This document shows positions 1 through 6,799 of a stretch of DNA of 8,626 nucleotides, piece by piece (position 1 is the first letter of the stretch; every line of letters begins with the position of its first letter). The notes beneath the pieces are model-generated. The model was given only the letters and a program-made list of their open reading frames with translations. It did not search any database and was not told the DNA's origin. This stretch comes from CAYRYU01 sp964428355 (GTDB taxonomy: Bacteria; Muiribacteriota; Ozemobacteria; Ozemobacterales; Ozemobacteraceae): assembly GCA_964428355.1 (NCBI GenBank), contig CAYRYU010000168.1, positions 1 through 8,626 of the forward strand, written 5' to 3'. Made by a program: the position numbers and the translations under genes.

Positions 1-2358
1 ATCGAGAATCTTCGAGATCTCGTCCATGGTCAGCGGTTTGAACAGGACGGTATCGTCGATCCGGTTGAAGAACTCGGGGCGGAACGTCGATTTCAACTCA
101 CCCAGCACCTCCTCGCGCACCCGGTCGGGGATCTCGCCCTTTTCCCCGATGCCCTCCGAAAGGTGTTGGGATCCGATGTTGCTGGTCATGATGATCACGA
201 CGTTGCGGAAATCCACGGTCCGTCCCTTGGAGTCGGTGAGGCGGCCATCGTCGAGAATCTGAAGGAGGACGTTGAATACGTCGGGGTGGGCTTTCTCGAT
301 CTCGTCGAAAAGCACTACCGAGTAGGGCTTCCGGCGAACCGCCTCCGTCAGCTGGCCGCCTTCATCGTATCCGACATAACCGGGAGGCGCCCCCACGAGG
401 CGCGAAACGGCGTGTTTCTCCATGTACTCGCTCATGTCTATCCGAACGATGTTTTCCTCGGAATCGAAGAGGGATTGAGCAAGGGCTTTCGCGAGTTCGG
501 TCTTGCCCACCCCGGTCGGACCGAGGAAAATGAAGGACCCGATCGGACGACCAGGGTCCTTGATACCGGCCCGGGACCGGAGAACGGCATCGGAAACCAG
601 CGTCACGGCCTCATCCTGGCCGATCACCCGCCCGTGCAGGATCGATTCGAGCTTGAGAAGCTTCTCCTTTTCCCCTTCCATCAGCCGCGAAACGGGAATT
701 CCTGTCCAGCGACTCACGATCTGGGCGATTTCCTCATCGGTCACCTCCTCGCGGACGAGCCTTCCCGTGCTCTGCTTGCGCTTCAGATCGGCGTCAAGGT
801 CGAGAAGGGCTTTCTGGGCGGCCGGAAGCTGACCGTGCTTGAGTTCGGCCGCACGGTTCAGATCGTAATCGCGCTCGGCGGCCTGGATGTCCCGGTTGAG
901 CTTCTCGATGTCCTCGCGAAGCTGCTGGACTTTGCGGATGACCTCGCGCTCGCTTTCCCACTGGGCTTTCATCCCATCTGAACGTGACTTGAGGTCGGCG
1001 ATCTCCTTCTTCAACTCCTGAAGCCTGTTGAGGCTCTGCTCGTCCTTCTCCCTTGCCAGCGCGGTTTCCTCGATCTGGAGCTGCATGAGACGTCTCGATA
1101 CCTCGTCGAGTTCGGTGGGCATCGAATCGATGTCGGTCCGGATCATGGCGCAGGCTTCATCGACGAGGTCGATAGCCTTGTCGGGAAGAAAGCGGTCGGA
1201 GATGTACCTGTGGGAAAGGGTCGCCGCCGCCACGAGAGAGTTGTCGAAGATCTTCACCCCGTGGTGGACCTCGAACCTCTCCTTGAGACCGCGGAGGATG
1301 GATATCGTGTCCGCAACGTCGGGTTGCTCCACGAGAACGGGTTGGAACCGGCGTTCCAGGGCAGCATCCTTCTCGAGATTCTTCCGGTACTCGTCGAGGG
1401 TGGTTGCGCCGATGCAATGAAGCTCGCCACGTGCAAGCATCGGCTTGAGCATGTTGCCCGCGTCCATGGCACCCTCGGCCTTACCGGCCCCGACGATCGT
1501 GTGAAGCTCATCGATGAACAGGATCACATGACCGTCGCTCTGCTTGATCTCGGCGAGAACCGCCTTGAGCCGTTCCTCGAATTCGCCCCGGAACTTGGCT
1601 CCCGCGATCAGGGCTCCCATGTCGAGGGCGAAAATGGTCTTGTCCTTCAACCCTTCGGGGACATCACCCCGCAGGATGCGCTGGGCAAGACCCTCGACGA
1701 TGGCGGTCTTTCCAACCCCCGGTTCCCCGATCAGGACCGGGTTGTTCTTGGTCTTCCGGGAGAGGATGCGGATGACACGCCGGATCTCGGAGTCGCGGCC
1801 GATTACGGGATCGAGCTTTCCGTTCCTGGCGTCCCGGACGAGGTCACGGCCATATTTCTCGAGCGCTTCGTAGGTCTGTTCGGGGTTGGCGGAGACCACC
1901 CGCTGATTTCCCCTCACTTCGGTGAGGGCTGCGAGAAACCTGTCCCTGTCGATTTTGAAGGAAAGTAGAACCCGGCCTGCAACCGAGGCGTTTCCCTCGG
2001 CGATTATGGCAAGGACCAGATGCTCGACCGAGAGATACTCGTCCTTGAGGGCTTTCATCTGCTCCTCGGCCTTGACCAGAACCTGGGAAAGGGCTTTCGT
2101 GACGTAGACCTGGCCCGGTTGCATCCCGGGGCCCGAAACCCTCGGCTTCTTTCCAAGCTCCTCCGAGATCCGCGATTTCAGCGAATCGAGGGGGACGTCC
2201 ATCCGGTTGAAGAGGCGGGGAACGAGCCCTTCGGGCTTTTCCACCAACCCCGCCAGGAGATGCTCGGTGTCGACCTCCTGGTGACCGAATTTCACGGCGA
2301 TGTTCTGGGCTTCCTGGAGGGCTTCCTTCGATTTTTCGGTGAATCTGTTGATGTCCAT
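1..2358 (-). CDS. clpB: ATP-dependent disaggregase chaperone ClpB (Hsp100), 3' end cut off by window edge
   Basis: ClpB is a cytosolic hexameric AAA+ unfoldase that works with DnaK to pull polypeptides out of aggregates. The 786 codons present show the ClpB order: Clp N-domain (about 1-145), first ATPase domain with Walker A GEPGVGKT (211-218), pore loop KFRG (255-258) and Walker B VILFIDE (278-284), coiled-coil M-domain (about 400-535), and second ATPase domain with Walker A GPTGVGKT (613-620), Walker B VVLFDE (about 681-686) and pore loop GYVGYDEGG. The M-domain separates it from ClpA and ClpX. About 75-80 C-terminal residues of a typical 860-residue ClpB lie outside the window. The start at 2358 is the ATG that opens MDINRFTEKS and has GAGGA five bases upstream; the ATG at 2363 is out of frame. 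No CIRCE element is visible upstream. Oddities are Phe in the first pore loop, where Tyr is usual, and His508 at the conserved M-domain Tyr position. Confidence 0.97.
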   Translation of the reverse strand, partial: MDINRFTEKSKEALQEAQNIAVKFGHQEVDTEHLLAGLVEKPEGLVPRLFNRMDVPLDSLKSRISEELGKKPRVSGPGMQPGQVYVTKALSQVLVKAEEQMKALKDEYLSVEHLVLAIIAEGNASVAGRVLLSFKIDRDRFLAALTEVRGNQRVVSANPEQTYEALEKYGRDLVRDARNGKLDPVIGRDSEIRRVIRILSRKTKNNPVLIGEPGVGKTAIVEGLAQRILRGDVPEGLKDKTIFALDMGALIAGAKFRGEFEERLKAVLAEIKQSDGHVILFIDELHTIVGAGKAEGAMDAGNMLKPMLARGELHCIGATTLDEYRKNLEKDAALERRFQPVLVEQPDVADTISILRGLKERFEVHHGVKIFDNSLVAAATLSHRYISDRFLPDKAIDLVDEACAMIRTDIDSMPTELDEVSRRLMQLQIEETALAREKDEQSLNRLQELKKEIADLKSRSDGMKAQWESEREVIRKVQQLREDIEKLNRDIQAAERDYDLNRAAELKHGQLPAAQKALLDLDADLKRKQSTGRLVREEVTDEEIAQIVSRWTGIPVSRLMEGEKEKLLKLESILHGRVIGQDEAVTLVSDAVLRSRAGIKDPGRPIGSFIFLGPTGVGKTELAKALAQSLFDSEENIVRIDMSEYMEKHAVSRLVGAPPGYVGYDEGGQLTEAVRRKPYSVVLFDEIEKAHPDVFNVLLQILDDGRLTDSKGRTVDFRNVVIIMTSNIGSQHLSEGIGEKGEIPDRVREEVLGELKSTFRPEFFNRIDDTVLFKPLTMDEISKILD

Positions 2359-2363
2359 TGCAT

Positions 2364-2368
2364 TCCTC
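2364..2368 (-). promoter_or_regulatory. ribosome binding site of clpB
   Basis: Reading the minus strand, GAGGA lies five bases before the ATG at 2358. This spacing selects that ATG over the out-of-frame ATG at 2363-2361. Confidence 0.7.
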
Positions 2369-2398
2369 GTATCGAAAAAATTGATTCAGCTTCTACCC

Positions 2399-2415
2399 AA
2401 CAAGAACCATGCCAA
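2399..2415 (-). promoter_or_regulatory. possible sigma-54 type -24/-12 promoter upstream of clpB
   Basis: The minus strand reads TTGGCATGGTTCTTGTT, against the sigma-54 consensus TTGGCACG-N4-TTGCW. The -24 GG and the spacing match, but the C after TTGGCA is T, and the -12 GC is GT. It lies about 40 bases before the clpB ATG, where a promoter would be expected. I see no better sigma-70, heat-shock sigma-32 or CIRCE signal in this intergenic stretch. The missing -12 C is a real weakness, so this is a candidate only. Confidence 0.25.
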
Positions 2416-2431
2416 ATTCCGAAAGTCTTGT

Positions 2432-2455
2432 TGCTGGCCCTTTCCCGGGCCAGCA
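2432..2455 (-). terminator. strong hairpin between the tricorn operon and clpB (terminator-like, no U-tract)
   Basis: TGCTGGCCC and GGGCCAGCA form a perfect 9-bp G+C-rich stem around a 6-base loop. It lies about 120 bases past the stop of the 128-residue membrane protein gene and about 75 bases before clpB. No run of T follows on either strand, so it is not a canonical intrinsic terminator. It could be a Rho-assisted terminator, a processing or stability hairpin, or part of the clpB leader. Confidence 0.5.
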
Positions 2456-2473
2456 GAGCCCGCTTCGAGAGCG

Positions 2474-2485
2474 TGCGACGTCGCA
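2474..2485. promoter_or_regulatory. perfect 12-bp palindrome, possible operator
   Basis: TGCGACGTCGCA is an exact 12-bp palindrome in the non-coding stretch between the upstream operon and clpB. Its length and position would suit a dimeric regulator site. No regulator gene is in the window and no second copy was noticed, so function is unproven. The 217-bp stretch 2359-2575 contains no credible gene. Confidence 0.25.
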
Positions 2486-2575
2486 GCGGGATTTGGGAGC
2501 GTCACTTCTGTCGCGCCGGACCAGCACCCGACCGTACCCCCGCCCAGGAAATCCCCCGGAACAGAGAGGAGCGGC

Positions 2576-2962
2576 TCATGAAACCCACTTGCGGTAGACT
2601 GTGAAACACTTGTGGAAACCGAAAAACCAGAAATCGACAAAGATACCGGCAAAACCTTCGAGCGGGGAGCTCTGATAGGACGCAGGGAAAAAGAGGATGA
2701 AAGGGAGAGGTGAAACCGCGATTCCCTTGCTGCGGTAGAAACCCACATCCCGAGTCGGCATCCAGTCTTCGTTCAAATCCTGGAAGGGAACGAAGGTCGT
2801 TGTCTCACCCCTTCTCCCGGCTGCCATTTCGTGAAAGTGACGGTCTGCATCGATGCTTCCCCAGACCCAGGTGAGCACCCAGAGGGCCAGGTATCCGTAG
2901 AAGAGAATCTGCCGCTTTTGCCCGGCCGTGGATTGATTTTCCCCGGTTCCCCCGGGGGTCAT
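2576..2962 (-). CDS. small membrane protein of unknown function (128 aa)
   Basis: I do not recognise the family. After a short polar N-terminus rich in Gly and Gln, residues about 19-37 form an aromatic-rich membrane segment (LWVLTWVW core). A polar, charged stretch follows (about 38-80, rich in Asp, Arg and Glu). A hydrophobic patch (about 81-95) and a second likely membrane segment (about 101-121, FWFFGF core) end in a basic tail, YRKWVS. I chose the ATG at 2962 because it overlaps the TGA of the upstream gene as ATGA, which is typical of translational coupling. An upstream in-frame TTG at 2986 would add eight residues but overlaps the previous gene by 28 bases. It is third in the tricorn operon, which suggests co-expression with the pilin-like membrane protein. 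The product is inferred only from hydropathy and operon position. Confidence 0.72.
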   Translation of the reverse strand: MTPGGTGENQSTAGQKRQILFYGYLALWVLTWVWGSIDADRHFHEMAAGRRGETTTFVPFQDLNEDWMPTRDVGFYRSKGIAVSPLPFILFFPASYQSSPLEGFAGIFVDFWFFGFHKCFTVYRKWVS

Positions 2963-3417
2963 TCGACCGTCCCGTGCACGTCGCAACGAATGATTGACTG
3001 GCTGGGAGTGGCACTCGTCAGATCGATTCCCTCATACCGGCATCCCGGTTCGGGTTTCGTGAGGGGAGATTTCAGATACTTGTCTTTGACCAGGAAGCCG
3101 CTTGGGCCGGCGTCCCAGTCTTTGATGGTATCGACCATGGTTGAATGGTCCATGTTGTACATCTCGACCGCGCCCAGCAGGACTCTCATGTTCGCATAGC
3201 AGGCTTTTTCCCGCGGAATTGCAGGAGACCTTCGGCTGAAGCCGAAAAAGGACCCCCCCCGCTTGACATTCGCGATGAAGAACAAGCCCCAGAAAATGAC
3301 CAGGGCAAGAATCAACCCAAGGCAACCCGGCCCGCCGGAGGAATGGGGTCCTGACTCCGATCCCCCGCCCCATTCCCCGGAGGCTCCCCTAAGCCCGTCT
3401 CCCGCCTTTTCGCTCAT
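2959..3417 (-). CDS. single-pass membrane protein with C-terminal type II secretion/type IV pilin-like domain (152 aa)
   Basis: Residues 1-32 are Gly/Ser-rich and probably disordered. Residues 33-50 are a membrane segment (LGLILALVIFWGLFF). Residues about 70-152 begin KACYANMRVLLGAVEMYNMD and end RCDVHGTVE, a pattern I associate with the globular part of GspG-like or prepilin-type proteins, where it normally follows directly on the conserved pilin N-terminal helix. Here the prepilin peptidase site (G-F-T-L-I-E type) is absent and an unrelated anchor replaces the helix, so polymerisation into a pilus is unlikely. Cysteines at 73, 126 and 145 could form a disulfide or bind metal. The ATG overlaps the tricorn TGA as ATGA, and the stop overlaps the next start in the same way. 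A run of eight G in the coding strand lies just after the membrane segment. The gene call is firm; the pilin-domain assignment is from pattern recognition. Confidence 0.82.
   Translation of the reverse strand: MSEKAGDGLRGASGEWGGGSESGPHSSGGPGCLGLILALVIFWGLFFIANVKRGGSFFGFSRRSPAIPREKACYANMRVLLGAVEMYNMDHSTMVDTIKDWDAGPSGFLVKDKYLKSPLTKPEPGCRYEGIDLTSATPSQSIIRCDVHGTVE
3253..3260. repeat. 8-base homopolymer (C8 on plus strand, G8 in the coding strand)
   Basis: The tract encodes part of Arg53-Gly54-Gly55 of the pilin-like membrane protein, between its membrane segment and its globular domain. Runs of this length are prone to slippage and to sequencing error. The reading frame is coherent on both sides as given. 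Confidence 0.9.
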
Positions 3418-6400
3418 TTCACGCGTTTGATCCTGGGCAGGGGAAGCCTCGGCCTGTCTTTCCCGAGATCAGGGCTGAGAGGAGGATTGGCTTTCAGCAA
3501 CCTGAGGGCTTCGGCGATCGAACGTTCGAGCTGGGAATCCCTTCCGGAAGAGTAATCCTGGGGAAGGTTCTCGATCTCGATGTCGGGATCGGTTCCATAG
3601 TTTTCCACCCCCCAACCTACGTCTTTGAACCAGAAGCTGAATTCGGGTTGCGAAGTGATGCTCCCGTCCACGAAAGCAGCGCGAGGCCAGATCCCGACGA
3701 CTCCCCCCCAGGTTCGCTTTCCGATCAGAGGTCCGATCTTCATCAGCTTGAAGCAGTGCGAAAAAATGTCTCCGTCAGATCCCGCGTGCTCGTTGGTCAG
3801 GGCCACGATCGGCCCTCCCACCGACTCGTAGGGGTAGGGTTCGACGCCGAACCACCTGGACTGGACGAAGGCGATCCTGCGCCTGGCGAGCTTCTCGAGA
3901 ATCAGGGGGGAAACATGCCCGCCCCCGTTGTAACGGACATCGACGATGAGGCCCTCGCGGTCGCACTCCGCGGTGTAATACCTGTGGAACTCCGAGAAAC
4001 CGAAGGCCCCCATGTCGGGAACATGGACGTAACCTATCTTGCCGCCCGTTTTCTGGTGGACGTGCTCGCGGTTCTTCTCGACCCAGTCGCGATAGCGGCC
4101 CGGGGTTTCCGCCGCAAGTGTCTTGACAGTGATCCGGCGCGGTTTCTTCCCCGTGCGGTCTCCGACGGTCAGGCGGATCTCGCATTTCCCAAGGTTCACC
4201 AGCGATTCATACGGGAATGTCTGTGCCGAAAGAGTATTCCCATCGATGGCAAGCAGGGTGTCCCCCTCTGAGACATTGAGACCGGGCTCGTTGAGAGGAG
4301 AGGTGCGATCCGGGTCCCAGGGGTCGCCGCGGACGATCCGCTTGAATACCCAGGCTTTCAGTGAGGCATTCCAATCGAGATCGGCTCCCAGGAAACCGAT
4401 CGGGAAGTTCGGCTCAGGCCGGTAATCCCCGCCGAACTCGTAACAGTGAGAGGTTCCAAGCTCACCTTGCATTTCCCAGACCAGATCGGAAAACTCGCCG
4501 CGGGTCCCGAGACGTTTCAGGAGCGGGAAGTAACGGTCGAAGACCGCGTTCCAATCAACGCTGGACATGTTCTCGCTCCAGAAATGGTCGCGCTGGAGGC
4601 GCCAGGCCTCGCGGAAGATCTGCTTCCATTCGACCGCCGGGAGGACGGAGAAACGGACCCGGGAAAGGTCGATCCAGCCGCTCTTCTTCGAAGGTGGTTC
4701 CTTGCTTTGCGCTTCGTCCGGCTTCTCCCCCGCCTTCACCACCCTGAGCCGACGTCCGGCCCGGTAAACCATGAACTGGGCGTTTGGGGAAAGAGTGAAC
4801 TCCGAAATTCCGTTGACCAGGACCTCGGATTTCTGGGTCTCGAAGTCGAACGACTCCAGCACCGCCTTTGCAGAAGGGGTCCCTGGGAGCCAATCCCGGT
4901 TGAGCGCACCTTCCACGGGCAGGGAGGAGTAGAGGACCTTGCCCTTGATTCCTGCGATCTGTTGGAATTTCCCGGCGGGAACCGGAAAAACCTGGAGCCG
5001 GTCCTGGATTCCCTCGAAGTCGATCCGTATTTTCGCGGGACCTTTGCTTGCCTCAGCCTTCCTCGCCGCAACCTTGTCCTTCCCATCCTTCGCTTCGGGC
5101 TTCTTGGGCTCCTCGGCCGGCTTTGGAACGGGATGGAACGGAGAGGGAGTGTCCTTCGCGAGGGTCAGGAGGCAGGGTTTGATGATCTTCGGGAACCCGA
5201 GGTCCAACAGGAGGCTGTCGTAGACCGGATCGAAATCCCTTACGGAGAGAAAATACAGGTATTTCCCATCTGGGTCGAAAGCGGGGGAGAAGTCCATCCG
5301 GACCGGTTTTGTGACCTGGTGGACGGTCCCCTTTTCGAGATCCGCCATCTTGATGACGGATGTGTGGTTGGTCAGTGTGGCGTGGAAAGCCACCCATTTC
5401 CCGTCGGGAGAAACATCGAAACCATAGATGGGGGAAAGCTCGTTCCTGTGGAGGACCTTCGTCTTCCTTGTCTTCAGGTCAACCAGAATCAGCTCGCAGC
5501 GATGGTTCGAGAGCAGGATTTTCTCGGAATGCGGAACCGGCTTGATTTCAGTGGCGCGACCGAAGTCCATCCGGGGAAACTTGACCGGAGGCTTTTCACC
5601 GTCGAGGTGGTGAATCTCGAGACACTCCTCACCTTCGGCGTCGGAGAGGAGAACCAGCCGTTTCCCGTCGGGAAGCCATCTTCCGAGCCGATACCTCGCG
5701 CACTCCTCGTCGCCGTATTTCTGGACCGGACCGTGCCAGTTTCCCATGGTAAACATGCGACCGCGTGTGACGAGCCCGAGAAGGTGTCCCAAGGGATGGA
5801 TGATGAAATCCTCGAGGTGGTGCGCGGCATCGGGGAACTTCCTTCCCAGCTGGGTTCTGGAGCTATGAAATCGGATATCGATCCGGTGGTCCTGGTCGGT
5901 TTCGGGATTCAGGACGTAGAGGTCCGCACCGGCCTGGAAGATGATCCGGCGTCCGTCGGTGGAGGGAAACCGCGCGTAGTAATCCTCGTGATGCGTGTGC
6001 CGCTTGACCTGACCACCGGATGGCGTGCAGGAGTAGATGTTCCCAACCCCTTCGAAGTCGGACAGAAAGAAGATCCTCTTTCCTATCCACATCGGGAAGG
6101 CGATGTTCCCCTTCAGCTGGGAAAGCTTGCCGAAACTTCCCGAACCCGTCGGGTCGACCAGGATGTCGCCAGCCGTTCCTCCGCGATACCGTTTCCACCT
6201 TGCCGGATCCACGGCGTTACGACCGATTGCGCACCCGCCCTTACCGCCGAAGGTGATCGAGGAGGCCGGCCCGATCGGAAGAACGCGGGGAACCGGGTTT
6301 TCGATGTCGATCTCCAGGATTCGCGTCTCACGTTGGGTGAAGTTCCCGTAGGTGGAGGCCGCGAGGACGGTCTTCGAGTCCTTCCACCCGACGACCCGCG

Positions 6401-6668
6401 ATATGCTTCCCAGGAAGGTCAGCCGCCGTGGCATTCCCCCTTCGGCCGGAATGATATAGGTTTCGGGAGGTCCTTCCTCGCGGCAGGTGAAGGCGATCCA
6501 GGCACCGTCTGGAGAATAGCACGGGAAGCTCGCCGTTCCCACGCCCGATGTAAGGCGGCGGGCGGTTCCACCATTGGCTGATACGGTCCAGAGGTCATCC
6601 TCGCTGACGAAAACGACGTTGTCTCCGTGGATCGACGGCTGCCGGTAATATCCCTGAACGGGTTTCAT
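3414..6668 (-). CDS. tri: tricorn protease (peptidase family S41), full length
   Basis: Tricorn is a large cytosolic serine protease that cuts oligopeptides released by processive proteases into small peptides. At 1084 residues it matches the 1071-residue Thermoplasma enzyme. N-terminal beta-propellers show repeated SPDG-type blades (e.g. YSPDGAWIAF 51-60, SPDGKWVAF near 419, DPDGKYLYF near 464) and the conserved WKRYRGGTAGD (158-168). The catalytic core includes a PDZ domain (about 756-850). Catalytic residues are all present: His741 in GTSHCYE, oxyanion Gly near 917 in RYNGGGH, Ser964-Asp965 in AGSDGD, and Glu1022 in GVENYG, close to H746, G918, S965 and E1023 of the archaeal enzyme. A Lys/Glu/Ala-rich linker (about 505-540) interrupts the second propeller. 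There is no signal peptide. The ATG at 6668 has GAGGAG six bases upstream. It is first in an operon with two small membrane proteins, and its TGA overlaps the next ATG. Confidence 0.95.
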   Translation of the reverse strand: MKPVQGYYRQPSIHGDNVVFVSEDDLWTVSANGGTARRLTSGVGTASFPCYSPDGAWIAFTCREEGPPETYIIPAEGGMPRRLTFLGSISRVVGWKDSKTVLAASTYGNFTQRETRILEIDIENPVPRVLPIGPASSITFGGKGGCAIGRNAVDPARWKRYRGGTAGDILVDPTGSGSFGKLSQLKGNIAFPMWIGKRIFFLSDFEGVGNIYSCTPSGGQVKRHTHHEDYYARFPSTDGRRIIFQAGADLYVLNPETDQDHRIDIRFHSSRTQLGRKFPDAAHHLEDFIIHPLGHLLGLVTRGRMFTMGNWHGPVQKYGDEECARYRLGRWLPDGKRLVLLSDAEGEECLEIHHLDGEKPPVKFPRMDFGRATEIKPVPHSEKILLSNHRCELILVDLKTRKTKVLHRNELSPIYGFDVSPDGKWVAFHATLTNHTSVIKMADLEKGTVHQVTKPVRMDFSPAFDPDGKYLYFLSVRDFDPVYDSLLLDLGFPKIIKPCLLTLAKDTPSPFHPVPKPAEEPKKPEAKDGKDKVAARKAEASKGPAKIRIDFEGIQDRLQVFPVPAGKFQQIAGIKGKVLYSSLPVEGALNRDWLPGTPSAKAVLESFDFETQKSEVLVNGISEFTLSPNAQFMVYRAGRRLRVVKAGEKPDEAQSKEPPSKKSGWIDLSRVRFSVLPAVEWKQIFREAWRLQRDHFWSENMSSVDWNAVFDRYFPLLKRLGTRGEFSDLVWEMQGELGTSHCYEFGGDYRPEPNFPIGFLGADLDWNASLKAWVFKRIVRGDPWDPDRTSPLNEPGLNVSEGDTLLAIDGNTLSAQTFPYESLVNLGKCEIRLTVGDRTGKKPRRITVKTLAAETPGRYRDWVEKNREHVHQKTGGKIGYVHVPDMGAFGFSEFHRYYTAECDREGLIVDVRYNGGGHVSPLILEKLARRRIAFVQSRWFGVEPYPYESVGGPIVALTNEHAGSDGDIFSHCFKLMKIGPLIGKRTWGGVVGIWPRAAFVDGSITSQPEFSFWFKDVGWGVENYGTDPDIEIENLPQDYSSGRDSQLERSIAEALRLLKANPPLSPDLGKDRPRLPLPRIKRVK

Positions 6669-6697
6669 TGTTTGCTCCTCGAGAACTCGTTTTGGGC

Positions 6698-6726
6698 ATT
6701 ATAGTGGAAGGCCCCGAAAATCTCCA
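6698..6726 (-). promoter_or_regulatory. sigma-70-like promoter of the tricorn operon
   Basis: The minus strand has a perfect -10 hexamer TATAAT (6703-6698) and a 4/6 match to the -35 box, TGGAGA (6726-6721), with a 17-base spacer. Transcription would begin near 6691, giving a leader of about 20-25 bases that contains the ribosome binding site GAGGAG (6680-6675). Confidence 0.65.
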
Positions 6727-6741
6727 TTACGGAAATCGATG

Positions 6742-6755
6742 TCCCCAACCGGGGA
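6742..6755. promoter_or_regulatory. short inverted repeat between the divergent promoters, possible operator
   Basis: TCCCC-AACC-GGGGA is an inverted repeat with 5-bp arms. It sits just upstream of the plus-strand -10 box and upstream of the minus-strand -35 box. Its position would let one regulator control both directions. At this length it may be chance. Confidence 0.2.
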
Positions 6756-6756
6756 A

Positions 6757-6765
6757 TGTGATAAT
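6757..6765 (+). promoter_or_regulatory. candidate extended -10 promoter of the NadD-fusion gene
   Basis: TGTGATAAT fits an extended -10 element (TG-N followed by GATAAT, 5/6 match to TATAAT). No good -35 box lies 16-19 bases upstream, as is common for extended -10 promoters. The predicted transcript would start near 6772, about 28 bases before the GTG start. Confidence 0.4.
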
Positions 6766-6789
6766 GTATTCCCAATCAAAGCTAAGGAT

Positions 6790-6796
6790 GGAGGAG
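6790..6796 (+). promoter_or_regulatory. ribosome binding site deciding the GTG start at 6800
   Basis: GGAGGAG is a near-perfect Shine-Dalgarno. The GGAGG core ends five bases before GTG at 6800, which opens an Arg-rich n-region (NRRSR). The in-frame ATG at 6788 lies partly inside the Shine-Dalgarno and has no usable site of its own. Confidence 0.6.
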
Positions 6797-6799
6797 ATC

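Noticed and set aside
163..2604. Plus-strand open frames of 130-272 codons opposite clpB
   Set aside because: Their translations read as complements of the ClpB codons with no recognisable motif or convincing start signals, while ClpB is continuous on the minus strand.
2386..2748. 120-codon minus-strand open frame crossing the clpB upstream region
   Set aside because: It overlaps the 128-residue membrane protein gene in another frame, runs through the hairpin and the promoter candidate, and has no domain-like pattern. The coupled ATGA start and hydropathy favour the other frame.
2963..2986. TTG start at 2986 for the small membrane protein
   Set aside because: It would overlap the upstream gene by 28 bases. 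The ATG at 2962 forms the same ATGA overlap as the preceding junction, so it is preferred.
3129..3158. Near-palindromic CCATGG/CCATG cluster in the pilin-like gene
   Set aside because: It lies wholly inside coding sequence, is imperfect, and is explained by the codons for the Met-Asp-His-Ser-Thr-Met stretch.
4446..6581. 711-codon open frame on the plus strand, opposite the tricorn gene
   Set aside because: It is antisense to a protein with unmistakable tricorn domains and catalytic residues. Its translation shows no family pattern, and long antisense frames are common in G+C-rich genes with biased third positions.
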